In this document: in pieces, positions 39,714-47,556 of the stretch | Layout: each line of letters starts with the position of its first letter | How positions within the stretch are numbered: position 1 is the first letter of the stretch | NCBI RefSeq assembly: GCF_026646375.1 | Contig: NZ_JAIPPU010000008.1 | Location: 104,648-168,647 of the forward strand | Direction of reading: 5' to 3' | Source of the DNA: Acetobacterium wieringae | GTDB taxonomy: Bacteria; Bacillota; Clostridia; Eubacteriales; Eubacteriaceae | Length of the DNA: 64,000 bases | Notes under the pieces: generated by a model | What the model was told of the DNA's origin: nothing | Databases searched by the model: none | What the model saw: only the letters and a program-made list of their open reading frames with translations | Translations under genes and position numbers: made by a program

Positions 39714-40958
39714 ATGAGCAATGAAAAAATTCATAAAGACTTATCCCATTTGTCGGAAAGTCAAATAAAGGAACTAATTTATCGATACTATGAAAACGAA
39801 AATGTAAAAACCTTACTTGTAGAATTTGATGTTCATGTACCTCCTGGTAAACTAGTCAAATTATTTCCTCCTGTTTCTCATCAGGATTATCCATGCCCAA
39901 ATTGCGGGGCACTCCTATATTCAAATCAAAAATCTAAAACGAATAAAGTGCCCACAAGTATCCATGAGCTTTTTTGTTTAAATTGTGGTCACACAAATAA
40001 TTTGTCAAATCATTGTACTTGCAAATATTGTTTATCCCTAAAAAAAATAGAGAAAGAGCGAATAGAAAAAGATCGACAAGATCGAGAAAAAAGAATCAGT
40101 AAAATTCATGAAGTCATAGAAAATGCTTTTAACATCAACAATAATATACCTTTGGATTTTGATGAATTATGTTTTAAGCATAAAGTATATTTGAGCGCAA
40201 TTTGCAAAGCGTTGCTTGTTGAAAATTATACATCAACAAGACAAATTCAGCCTTTTGAACTCTTAACTTATATCAAACCACTTTCACCTTCAGATCAATA
40301 TACAACATTGATGTATTCTGAATTAGTTAAACAAAGAATATTAATTCCAAGTCCGATTTCTGACATAACAGCTTTCGTTTTGGAAGATCAAAATGGAAAT
40401 TTCAATTTTCTAGATGATTTTCCATATGAATTTTGTCTTGATAAAACATGGTATATCATTAATGTAACTTGTAATGAGGGATTTGATTCATTAATAAAAA
40501 AAATATTGTTGGGAAATTATTATTCTTCTGAAATAAATTCATCGGAAGCATTGGTATTGTGGAAAGATATTGCGAAACAGGAGTGTATTTCATATTTTGA
40601 ATATCAATTAAGTACTGTCCATTTTAACACTCAATTTGGGAAGAAGACAAATATCATTATTGAGAAGCTTCTTGAATATTTCTCTGTTTCACAAGTTTAT
40701 GCATTAATCTGGAAAGAAGTCGCAAGTGCATCAAAAGCTTATCTTGAACATCGGTTTTCAAAGAATTATGCTAAAAATATCGCTATTCACGGAGTAGAGC
40801 GATACGGTGAACGTGCTCTGGAAAATGGATGGGAAATTATAAAGTATTCGCGAAATAGAGAAGTTCCGCAGAGTATCTTAAGTTTGGTTTTATTCAATTT
40901 AGTACTTTTAATTTATGATGATGGATTTAATGAGCCCCCTAATATCAAGCTACTATAA
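39714..40958 (+). CDS. uncharacterised zinc-ribbon protein
   Basis: 414 residues. After an N-terminal helical stretch of about 60 residues there is a metal-binding region with the pairs CPNC (YPCPNCGALLYS), CLNC (LFCLNCGHTNN) and CTCKYC, then a highly charged helix (KKIEKERIEKDRQDREKRI) and a C-terminal part of about 280 residues that I do not recognise. GAGGGAAT precedes the ATG. Base composition is very AT-rich and unlike both the core genes and the BREX operon. It stands 47 nt upstream of the small zinc-finger gene. A hypothetical protein of mobile-DNA character; no function is proposed. Confidence 0.7.
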   Translation: MSNEKIHKDLSHLSESQIKELIYRYYENENVKTLLVEFDVHVPPGKLVKLFPPVSHQDYPCPNCGALLYSNQKSKTNKVPTSIHELFCLNCGHTNNLSNHCTCKYCLSLKKIEKERIEKDRQDREKRISKIHEVIENAFNINNNIPLDFDELCFKHKVYLSAICKALLVENYTSTRQIQPFELLTYIKPLSPSDQYTTLMYSELVKQRILIPSPISDITAFVLEDQNGNFNFLDDFPYEFCLDKTWYIINVTCNEGFDSLIKKILLGNYYSSEINSSEALVLWKDIAKQECISYFEYQLSTVHFNTQFGKKTNIIIEKLLEYFSVSQVYALIWKEVASASKAYLEHRFSKNYAKNIAIHGVERYGERALENGWEIIKYSRNREVPQSILSLVLFNLVLLIYDDGFNEPPNIKLL

Positions 40959-41005
40959 TAAACTGTCAATGAACCCTACTAAAAACCTCAAGGAGGAAAT
41001 CAACG

Positions 41006-41221
41006 ATGATGAAAACATTTTGCGAAACATGTCATGAAATAGCAACCTATATAGTCAAAGAAGCGTGGATTGAAAAGAAAATCAAGGGATCTTCATATAA
41101 ATTTCTGGGATTAAAAGCTTATTGCACTGAGTGCGGAGGGGCTCTATTTGTTACAAGTATTCACGATCACAATCTTAATATGTTGGAAGATGAAATTGAT
41201 TACGGAAACTGCAATGAATAG
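41006..41221 (+). CDS. small YgiT/MqsA-type zinc-finger protein
   Basis: 71 residues with two CxxC pairs (FCETCHE and YCTECGGA) separated by a region like the N-terminal zinc domain of YgiT/MqsA-type antitoxins (VKEAWIEKKIKGSSYKFLGL, then HDHNLNML). In many homologues this domain is fused to a helix-turn-helix; here the HTH is in the next, overlapping frame. AAGGAGG lies 9 nt before the ATG. No toxin gene (MqsR- or Panacea-type) is visible beside it, so an antitoxin role is only a possibility. Confidence 0.65.
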   Translation: MMKTFCETCHEIATYIVKEAWIEKKIKGSSYKFLGLKAYCTECGGALFVTSIHDHNLNMLEDEIDYGNCNE

Positions 41222-41560
41222 AAATAGTGTTGGGCTTAAAGTTAAGATGATGTGCGATAAAGCATGTTTAAGTCAGAAGTGCTTTGCGGAATATTTAGGA
41301 ATTGATCAAAAAAAATAATAAAATTCGAAAAAGGTGAACTTCGATTAAGTATCAATCAACTTGAAAAAATATGCGACTTGTTTAGTTGTTCATGTAACGA
41401 TTTAATGGAAGGAATAACAGATGAGCTGCAGCAAGATTACTATTTTGATTTTAGTACAATAAGTAGTGATGATCTTACAGGAATCTCAAGGATTAATAAA
41501 ATTGTGCGTAATTCAAAAGAAATGAATATTTTATTAACTGGCAGGCTAGTACAAAGATGA
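41214..41560 (+). pseudogene. XRE-type HTH gene with a frameshift in an A-run
   Basis: ATG 41214 overlaps the stop of the zinc-finger gene and reads MNRNSVGLKVKMMCDKACLS ... FAEYLGIDQKK before two stops. The second half of the HTH continues in another frame (IIKFEKGELRLSINQLEKIC, then DLFSCSCNDLMEG) to 41560. The break is at a run of eight A residues (41308-41315); nine would restore one continuous reading frame of about 115 codons. It is a pseudogene, a slippage-controlled gene or a sequencing error. Confidence 0.7.
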
Positions 41561-41584
41561 AATTATTGAAATAAAGGAATTGAT

Positions 41585-41800
41585 ATGATAGAAATTAAAC
41601 TGAAATATTTATGTAAAAATAAGTATCCCATGTCAAGATCTGAGGCAAGACGCATTATAGAGAGTTCAAATGCTGTCAAAGAGATTACCATTGATTTTGA
41701 AGATATTGATAACATTGGTCAGGCATTTTGTCATGAAATATTTGTTGTATTTCAGAACAAAAACCCAAAAATGAAATTAAATTTTGTCAATGCAAAATAA
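41585..41800 (+). CDS. STAS-like domain protein (DUF4325)
   Basis: 71 residues that match the DUF4325 STAS-like pattern: MSRSEARRIIESS, ITIDFEDIDNIGQAFCHEIF and VFQNKNPKMKLNFVNA. Family members are often encoded beside a STAS/GHKL ATPase gene; here a protein of that kind is found 15.6 kb downstream at 57374. AAAGGAAT precedes the ATG. At 71 residues it is a little shorter than typical members but seems to keep the core. Very AT-rich, like its neighbours. Confidence 0.72.
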   Translation: MIEIKLKYLCKNKYPMSRSEARRIIESSNAVKEITIDFEDIDNIGQAFCHEIFVVFQNKNPKMKLNFVNAK

Positions 41801-42586
41801 TGAAGTCATGGGAATGATAAAACGAATTTTAAACACGGAAAATTGCTTTAATAATAAAAATGTGAAGTAGCAAAATATGAATTGTTTCACAGAATGTGTT
41901 TGAAATTTAATGTGTAATTTTCAATGAATCCAAATATAAAGGATTCTTATCGATCAAATTGACAAATCTTCATAAGTAACACTCCTCCTATTCTTTTTTA
42001 TGATTTGCAAGTCAAATTGAACAGCGTAATGATATTAAATCGGAAACGTTCATATTTTGCATTCTGCGAAATTTTTGATTTGATTTATTGATTTTATACT
42101 TAAAAGATTCTACTTTGTGACATACGTGCGCTTTTTTTTGATTATCAGTTCTTTTTCTTCAATACTATATTCTCTCCATAGTTTGCAGTATTTAAACTGT
42201 ATTTTGTTCATAATATTCTCCTTTTTTTATATAACGACAGCTTTTTTTACATTTTTGTGTTGATTTTGTGCTGGCTGTAGTAAACGGGTAGGTAGCCTAC
42301 ATCTGCATTGACTATAAACCAAGAACAGAGATCGATGTATTATTGCAATTTACATAAATTATTTCCACCTGAGATTGACATTGTGCATTGATATTGCTAA
42401 AATTGATTAATAGGAATTAGTTGGATTTATACTTATTACATGTGATTATGTAGATTTGATTGTTTCGCTCTAATGATGATATTTATATGCAAAATAAATA
42501 TCAATATCAGAAGAACTTAAATTATACTGCTGGATAGAAATAACCAGACTAGTGACAGTTTGTTTGGCTTTTTAAGGAGGAGAAAA
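41801..42586. other. 786-bp AT-rich gap upstream of the BREX operon
   Basis: No gene of normal size. It holds a small hairpin (GAATCC/GGATTC, 41926-41946). On the minus strand a strong AGGAGGAG site at about 41980 leads only to an eight-codon frame, and there is a 33-codon ORF at 42110-42211. The promoter of the BREX operon should lie in its last part, where TATACT at 42523-42528 is a possible -10, but I see no convincing -35. Confidence 0.45.
42110..42211 (-). CDS. 33-residue basic small ORF
   Basis: ATG 42211 is preceded on the minus strand by AAAAAAAGGAGAATATT, a good ribosome site. The peptide is basic (MNKIQFKYCKLWREYSIEEK then ELIIKKKRTYVTK). No family is recognised. It could be a real small protein or the stump of a lost gene. 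Confidence 0.35.
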   Translation of the reverse strand: MNKIQFKYCKLWREYSIEEKELIIKKKRTYVTK

Positions 42587-42778
42587 ATGACGAATGCACC
42601 TGAAAAATGGTCAAGTCTTGAAGAAGTTGCCGAACACCTCGGCGTTAGTAAGGATACAATTCGCAACTGGATAAAAAAAGAAGCGATTCCTTATCGAAAG
42701 GTGGGTAAGCAATACAAATTTAAAATATCTGAAATTGATGCTTGGGTAGATAGCGGCAAAAGTGCCGAGATTGAATAA
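42587..42778 (+). CDS. excisionase-like / MerR-type HTH protein at the head of the BREX operon
   Basis: 63 residues forming a single winged-helix HTH_17 domain: WSSLEEVAEHLGVSKDTIRN, then KKEAIPYRKVGKQYKFKIS and EIDAWV. These occur as phage/ICE excisionases, and as small regulators in front of methylase and other defence genes. AAGGAGGAG is 4 nt before ATG 42587; the open frame back to 42560 lacks a site. It is 50 nt upstream of brxA in the same direction. No integrase is present in the window, which favours a regulator of BREX over a true excisionase (inference). Confidence 0.75.
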   Translation: MTNAPEKWSSLEEVAEHLGVSKDTIRNWIKKEAIPYRKVGKQYKFKISEIDAWVDSGKSAEIE

Positions 42779-42828
42779 GCTGCCGATGACAAGAGTCAAC
42801 GGCGCATATAAGTGGGTGATTGATTAAT

Positions 42829-43434
42829 ATGGATACAACAATGATGTATAACGGCAGCCTGACCGCCGAGCAATTTCTTTTCTATGAAATAAGAATTGTC
42901 TCCAAACAGTACCTTGAGGGAAAATCGATAGACGAAATCGTTGAAGTCATAAAATACGATAATTTATTTCAGTACCCGACTGAACGAAAGATATCAAAAT
43001 TAGCGCGAGCTTGTCATCGGAGAATTCTGGCCCTTGACAATGACAAACTGGTTTATGAGTTGGCAAATGCACCTGTTGAAGTGGCAAAGCAAATAAATCT
43101 CTATGCGATGATGCGCTATAACCGCCTTGTCCGTGAGTTTATGACCAGCCTGATTGGCGAGAAATACCGTCAGCATGATTTCTCCTATAGTAGGAAAGAC
43201 ATCAATGTCTTTTTTTCACGGTTGCGAGAGCAAAACGATAATATCGCCACCTGGAGTGAGCAAACAATAGCGAAACTCAAACAAGTACTGACCAAATGCC
43301 TGATCGAAACAGAGATGCTCGACAATGTTCGCGCTTGCGAGCTAAACCCTATATTTATCAGTGCGGAGCTGGAAAACGGGATCCGTGAGAATAACGATTT
43401 AACCGCCCTTGCGGCATTTAATTGTTTCAGGTAG
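42829..43434 (+). CDS. brxA: BREX protein BrxA (DUF1819)
   Basis: 201 residues of the DUF1819/BrxA family, a NusB-like helical protein that is the first gene of type I BREX loci. Family-like segments are NGSLTAEQFLFYEIRIVSKQ near the N-terminus, RKISKLARACHRRI, and the C-terminal FISAELENGIREN. It is needed for phage defence in characterised systems though its biochemical task is unclear. ATG 42829 is chosen; the open frame starts three codons earlier at TTG 42820. The ribosome site is weak (GTGGGTG). brxB follows after 11 nt. Confidence 0.9.
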   Translation: MDTTMMYNGSLTAEQFLFYEIRIVSKQYLEGKSIDEIVEVIKYDNLFQYPTERKISKLARACHRRILALDNDKLVYELANAPVEVAKQINLYAMMRYNRLVREFMTSLIGEKYRQHDFSYSRKDINVFFSRLREQNDNIATWSEQTIAKLKQVLTKCLIETEMLDNVRACELNPIFISAELENGIRENNDLTALAAFNCFR

Positions 43435-43445
43435 GAGTGAAGACA

Positions 43446-44003
43446 ATGACTGATATAAAACAAGAATTGGATCGAATTAAAGCGCGAATCTCCGATACAA
43501 ACTTCCTTGCCAATAAAGGGTTATCGAACGAGGTCGGGATTCACGTATTCAAGTATGCACCGCAGCATGAGTTAATCGTCCGGGATTATATTGAGCGACT
43601 GGTCAACAGTTCATCCGATGAATTTCGGATTATTGAGAGAGACATGTATAAGATTCTTTTGGAAATTTTGGCTGAAAAGCGTGTGCTTGGCACCGTACCA
43701 GGGCTTGAAGAGAAAAAAGGCAAGGACTACCTCCTTGCTCAGTTACAGAAGATCGCTACCCAGGAGGAATTTCTGGAAAAGATGAAATATGAGCCACACA
43801 AATATGGTGATGTGCTATTTCTGACGGGAATTGGGAAAGTGTACCCGTTTATGAGGTCACATAAGATGCTCGATACAATGCAGCAAGCATTCTCAGATAT
43901 TCCAATTGTGATGTTTTATCCGGGAGAGTTTAACGGGCAAAGCTTAAACCTGTTTGATAAGTTCCATGACGGGAACTATTATCGGGCATTCAATCTACTA
44001 TAA
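43446..44003 (+). CDS. brxB: BREX protein BrxB (DUF1788)
   Basis: 185 residues of the DUF1788/BrxB family. Family stretches: NKGLSNEVGIHVFKYAPQHE in the N-terminal half, DVLFLTGIGKVYPFMRSHKM, and the C-terminal VMFYPGEFNGQSLNLF followed by NYYRAFNLL. Function in BREX is unknown, but it is conserved in type I systems. TAGGAG overlaps the end of brxA and places the start at ATG 43446 rather than the upstream in-frame ATG at 43422. brxC follows after 13 nt. Confidence 0.92.
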   Translation: MTDIKQELDRIKARISDTNFLANKGLSNEVGIHVFKYAPQHELIVRDYIERLVNSSSDEFRIIERDMYKILLEILAEKRVLGTVPGLEEKKGKDYLLAQLQKIATQEEFLEKMKYEPHKYGDVLFLTGIGKVYPFMRSHKMLDTMQQAFSDIPIVMFYPGEFNGQSLNLFDKFHDGNYYRAFNLL

Positions 44004-44016
44004 CAGGGGGAAAGAC

Positions 44017-47000
44017 ATGAAAATTCAAAATATGTTCCAAAAGGATATTAATCGCGATATTAACGGTGTTATCAAAGTTGCTCAAGATGATGAAGTAAGT
44101 CTCGTTCAGGAACTTGATGAGTATATCATCACGAGAGAACTACGCCGCCATTTCAGTACATTTTTCGATAATTATGCTAAAGCCATCGATCATCCCACGG
44201 ACAAAGTTGGAGTCTGGATTTCTGGCTTCTTTGGAAGTGGTAAATCACACTTTCTTAAAATTCTGTCTTATCTTCTGTCAAACGCTAAAGTAGGAAATAA
44301 AAAGGCAGTTGATTTCTTCGAAGACAAATTTGACGACCCGATGATGTACGCCACCGTCGTTCGTTGCACAAATATCCCCACTGAGTCAATCCTCTTTAAC
44401 ATCGATATTGAAGGCCCCATTAACAAAGACAAAACCGCAGTCTTAAGGGTTTTTACCAAGGTTTTCTATAACCATCTTGGTTTTTACGGTGAGGACTTAA
44501 AAATTGCCAAACTCGAACGATTCATTGATGAGCAGGGTAAGACCGAGGCATTTCGCATGGCCTTTGAAGAAATTAACGGTGCATCATGGTTGGAGAGCCG
44601 CGCTGCCTGTGCTTTTTTTGAGGACGATATCGTGTCTGTCCTGCAAAGTGTCCTCGGCATGAGTGAAATCTCCGCCCGCAACTGGTTCAATGGTGAAGAA
44701 AATACTGATATGAGCATCAAGCAGTTGGTTGAGGAAATAAAATCGTATGTTGACAGCAAAGGGAAGGACTTCCGTCTGCTTTTCTGCGTGGATGAGGTTG
44801 GCCAATACATCGGTGACGACAGTGATCTGATGATCAATCTGCAATCCATTGTTGAAGAAGTCGGCAGCAAGTGTCATGGCAAAGTCTGGGTGATGGTCAC
44901 GAGTCAGGAAGCCATCGATTCGGTGGTGAAAATCAGTGGCGACGATTTCTCAAAGATTCAGGGGCGTTTCAACACGCGACTCTCACTGTCCTCGGCTTCA
45001 GTGGATGAGGTCATAAAAAAACGTATTCTCGAAAAAACAGAAGATGCTGATGGGCTTTTGCACATGGTTTATGACAAAGAACACGCTGTACTAAAAAATC
45101 TCTTTACGTTTAACGATGCAGTATTGGATATCAAGGGATACAGCGATGGTGCGGAGTTTTCTGCGACGTATCCATTTGTACCGTACCAGTTTATTATTAT
45201 CCAAAAAGTCCTTGCCGAAATACGCAAGCACGGTAACTCCGGTAAGCATCTCTCCGGCGGGGAGCGTTCAATGCTGTCCGGGTTCCAGGAGGCAGCGCAA
45301 AAAGTGCAGGAGAAGGATGAGAATGCGATTGTGCCATTCTCACAGTTCTATGATACGGTCCATACCTTTCTTGAAAGCTCGATCCGTCGGGTTATTGACC
45401 GATCCCAAAATGCCGCCGACAAACATGATGGTTTAGAGCAACGTGACGTAAGCGTTTTGAAACTGCTTTATCTTGTCCGTTACATTGAAGACATCAAGGC
45501 GAACATCGACAATATCGCCATTTTAATGGTGGATGATATCCGAACCGACAAGATCAACCTTCGCTGTGAAATAGCCGCATCGCTGGAGCGTTTGGTCGCG
45601 CAGAATTACGTCGCACGTAATGGTGATACGTATTCATTCTTAACGGATGAGGAGCAGGACATTGCCAGCGACATCCGCAAGACGACCATTGAAAGTGGGG
45701 CGATTGTTAGCAGTATCGGGAAGACGATCTTTTCAGAAATTTATCCCACCAAGAAATATAAGTACAATAAGTACGACTTTGCATACGACCAGTATATCGA
45801 TGAAACCCGCGTTGGTGCGGCATCTGGTGGTGTGCGACTACGTTTCATTACAGTTGTCAGCGACTATTATCATGCGCCTGATGCAAAGCTGATAATGGAT
45901 TCGCAGGCCAACAACGAAATAATCGTGCGGCTTTCAAACACAGTGAAGTATTTCGAAGAACTCGAAACAGCAGCGAAGATTCATAAATACATCAGTAACA
46001 AGAACGTGTCCCAATCATCCGAGAGCATTAAGGAAATTATCAGCAAACGTCACATTCAGGCACGAAAACTTGAAGCTAGTGCAAAAATACAAATTGAAAA
46101 AGCGATCATAGAAGGAACATTTTTTATCTGCGGTGAAAAGGTTGAAATAAAATCTGGCGAGACCAGAAGCAAGCTTGACGATGCAATGAAACAATTGATC
46201 GAGAGTGTCTATTCCAAGCTGAACCTAGTGAATGTGTTCCGAGAGAGTGATGCCGATATTCTTAAAATCTTAAACGGCGAACCAGAACAAGGCGGTTTCC
46301 CCGGTCAGGGAGCAAATAATGAGTTTGCCCTGAATGAGGTAAGTCAATGGTTGGAGGAACGCAATCTTAGCCACGTTCCGGTATCGATGGGCGACGTACA
46401 GCGTCGTTATCAGGCTATCCCCTATGGTTGGCGCGAGGTGGATATCGCTGCGATTATGGCACGACTGATTGTTTCACAAAAAATCGAAATCCGTTATGGT
46501 GGGGCAGTGGTGGCCAAAGACGACAGAAACCTTGTTGGGTATCTGCGAAAAAAATCAGAAATCGAAAAGGCTGCCGTGAGCCGCAGAATTGCTCCCAGTG
46601 AGGAACTGATGCGCAAGAGCATTGCCTTCCTGCGTGAATGGCTCGGACAGATGGGTATTCCCGGAGATGAGGATGGTCTGATCAACTTCGTAAAAGACAC
46701 ACTTGAGCCAAAACTGGCGCACTACGAAAAACTCATTGACGAATACAACCTCGACCGTTATCCCCAAAAAGAGGTAGTCACCACCGCCCGCGACCTGATT
46801 TATAACATCCTTTCGCAAAAACGCGATAATGTCGCCCTCCTTACACGCCTGATTGCCAGACGGGATGACCTCCTGGACAGTTCTGAAGATATGGAGGAGG
46901 TTGAAACATTCTTTAAATCCCAACGGTCGATATTTGATTCGGCCAGACAATTGCAGCGCGATTTGCAAAACGAACGTGATTATTTTGTCACCGATGTTGA

Positions 47001-47541
47001 TGCTACCGAAAAAATCAAATCGATTGCTGCGATCCTTGAGATGGCAAAACCCTATGCCCGGATCAAAGACCTTTCCGAATTGATGCAGGGTGTGAAGACC
47101 GCCTATGGGACACTTCTTGCCCAGAAGAAGGAAGAAGTTCTTGCCATTATTACCCAGTGTCGTGGCGATGTTCACACGCTGGCAGGAGTTGGAAGTCGGG
47201 TTAATAATGAAGTAGCAAAATCCGATGACCGCTTCGCTGAATATCAGCATAGAGTTACCAGTGCAACCAGTCTCACGAACCTCGATGCAATGATTACCCA
47301 GCTGCTTAGCTACAAAGACCAGGTTTGTAAACGGATTGAAATGATGCTCCATGAAAGTACGACACCACCTAAAGCCGGTGAAAAAGCACCGAAGCCCCAA
47401 AAAATCGCGCAAATACGGAGATATGATGTATTCCCTGTCAAGCGGCTGACATCGCGCGAGGATGTCGAACAGTATCTTGAGGTTATCCGTAAAAAGCTGT
47501 ATGACACGCTTGAGGCAAACGACAGTATTCAGATTAACTAA
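44017..47541 (+). CDS. brxC: BREX P-loop ATPase BrxC
   Basis: 1174 residues, the normal size for BrxC, the large STAND/ORC-like ATPase of BREX. Walker A SGFFGSGKSHF lies at about 69-79 and an acidic Walker B-like stretch is FRLLFCVDEVGQYI. Near the N-terminus the family pattern DINRDINGVIKVAQ is present, and the C-terminal third is long helical repeats. AGGGGG precedes ATG 44017; the frame is open upstream into brxB without a ribosome site. It is essential in studied type I systems, probably for assembling the complex on DNA. pglX follows after 15 nt. Confidence 0.95.
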   Translation: MKIQNMFQKDINRDINGVIKVAQDDEVSLVQELDEYIITRELRRHFSTFFDNYAKAIDHPTDKVGVWISGFFGSGKSHFLKILSYLLSNAKVGNKKAVDFFEDKFDDPMMYATVVRCTNIPTESILFNIDIEGPINKDKTAVLRVFTKVFYNHLGFYGEDLKIAKLERFIDEQGKTEAFRMAFEEINGASWLESRAACAFFEDDIVSVLQSVLGMSEISARNWFNGEENTDMSIKQLVEEIKSYVDSKGKDFRLLFCVDEVGQYIGDDSDLMINLQSIVEEVGSKCHGKVWVMVTSQEAIDSVVKISGDDFSKIQGRFNTRLSLSSASVDEVIKKRILEKTEDADGLLHMVYDKEHAVLKNLFTFNDAVLDIKGYSDGAEFSATYPFVPYQFIIIQKVLAEIRKHGNSGKHLSGGERSMLSGFQEAAQKVQEKDENAIVPFSQFYDTVHTFLESSIRRVIDRSQNAADKHDGLEQRDVSVLKLLYLVRYIEDIKANIDNIAILMVDDIRTDKINLRCEIAASLERLVAQNYVARNGDTYSFLTDEEQDIASDIRKTTIESGAIVSSIGKTIFSEIYPTKKYKYNKYDFAYDQYIDETRVGAASGGVRLRFITVVSDYYHAPDAKLIMDSQANNEIIVRLSNTVKYFEELETAAKIHKYISNKNVSQSSESIKEIISKRHIQARKLEASAKIQIEKAIIEGTFFICGEKVEIKSGETRSKLDDAMKQLIESVYSKLNLVNVFRESDADILKILNGEPEQGGFPGQGANNEFALNEVSQWLEERNLSHVPVSMGDVQRRYQAIPYGWREVDIAAIMARLIVSQKIEIRYGGAVVAKDDRNLVGYLRKKSEIEKAAVSRRIAPSEELMRKSIAFLREWLGQMGIPGDEDGLINFVKDTLEPKLAHYEKLIDEYNLDRYPQKEVVTTARDLIYNILSQKRDNVALLTRLIARRDDLLDSSEDMEEVETFFKSQRSIFDSARQLQRDLQNERDYFVTDVDATEKIKSIAAILEMAKPYARIKDLSELMQGVKTAYGTLLAQKKEEVLAIITQCRGDVHTLAGVGSRVNNEVAKSDDRFAEYQHRVTSATSLTNLDAMITQLLSYKDQVCKRIEMMLHESTTPPKAGEKAPKPQKIAQIRRYDVFPVKRLTSREDVEQYLEVIRKKLYDTLEANDSIQIN

Positions 47542-47556
47542 GCGAGGAAGTGAACG

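Noticed and set aside
42587..42778. True excisionase of an integrated element
   Set aside because: No integrase or recombinase gene is visible in the window, and the gene leads the BREX operon, so a regulator is the simpler reading.
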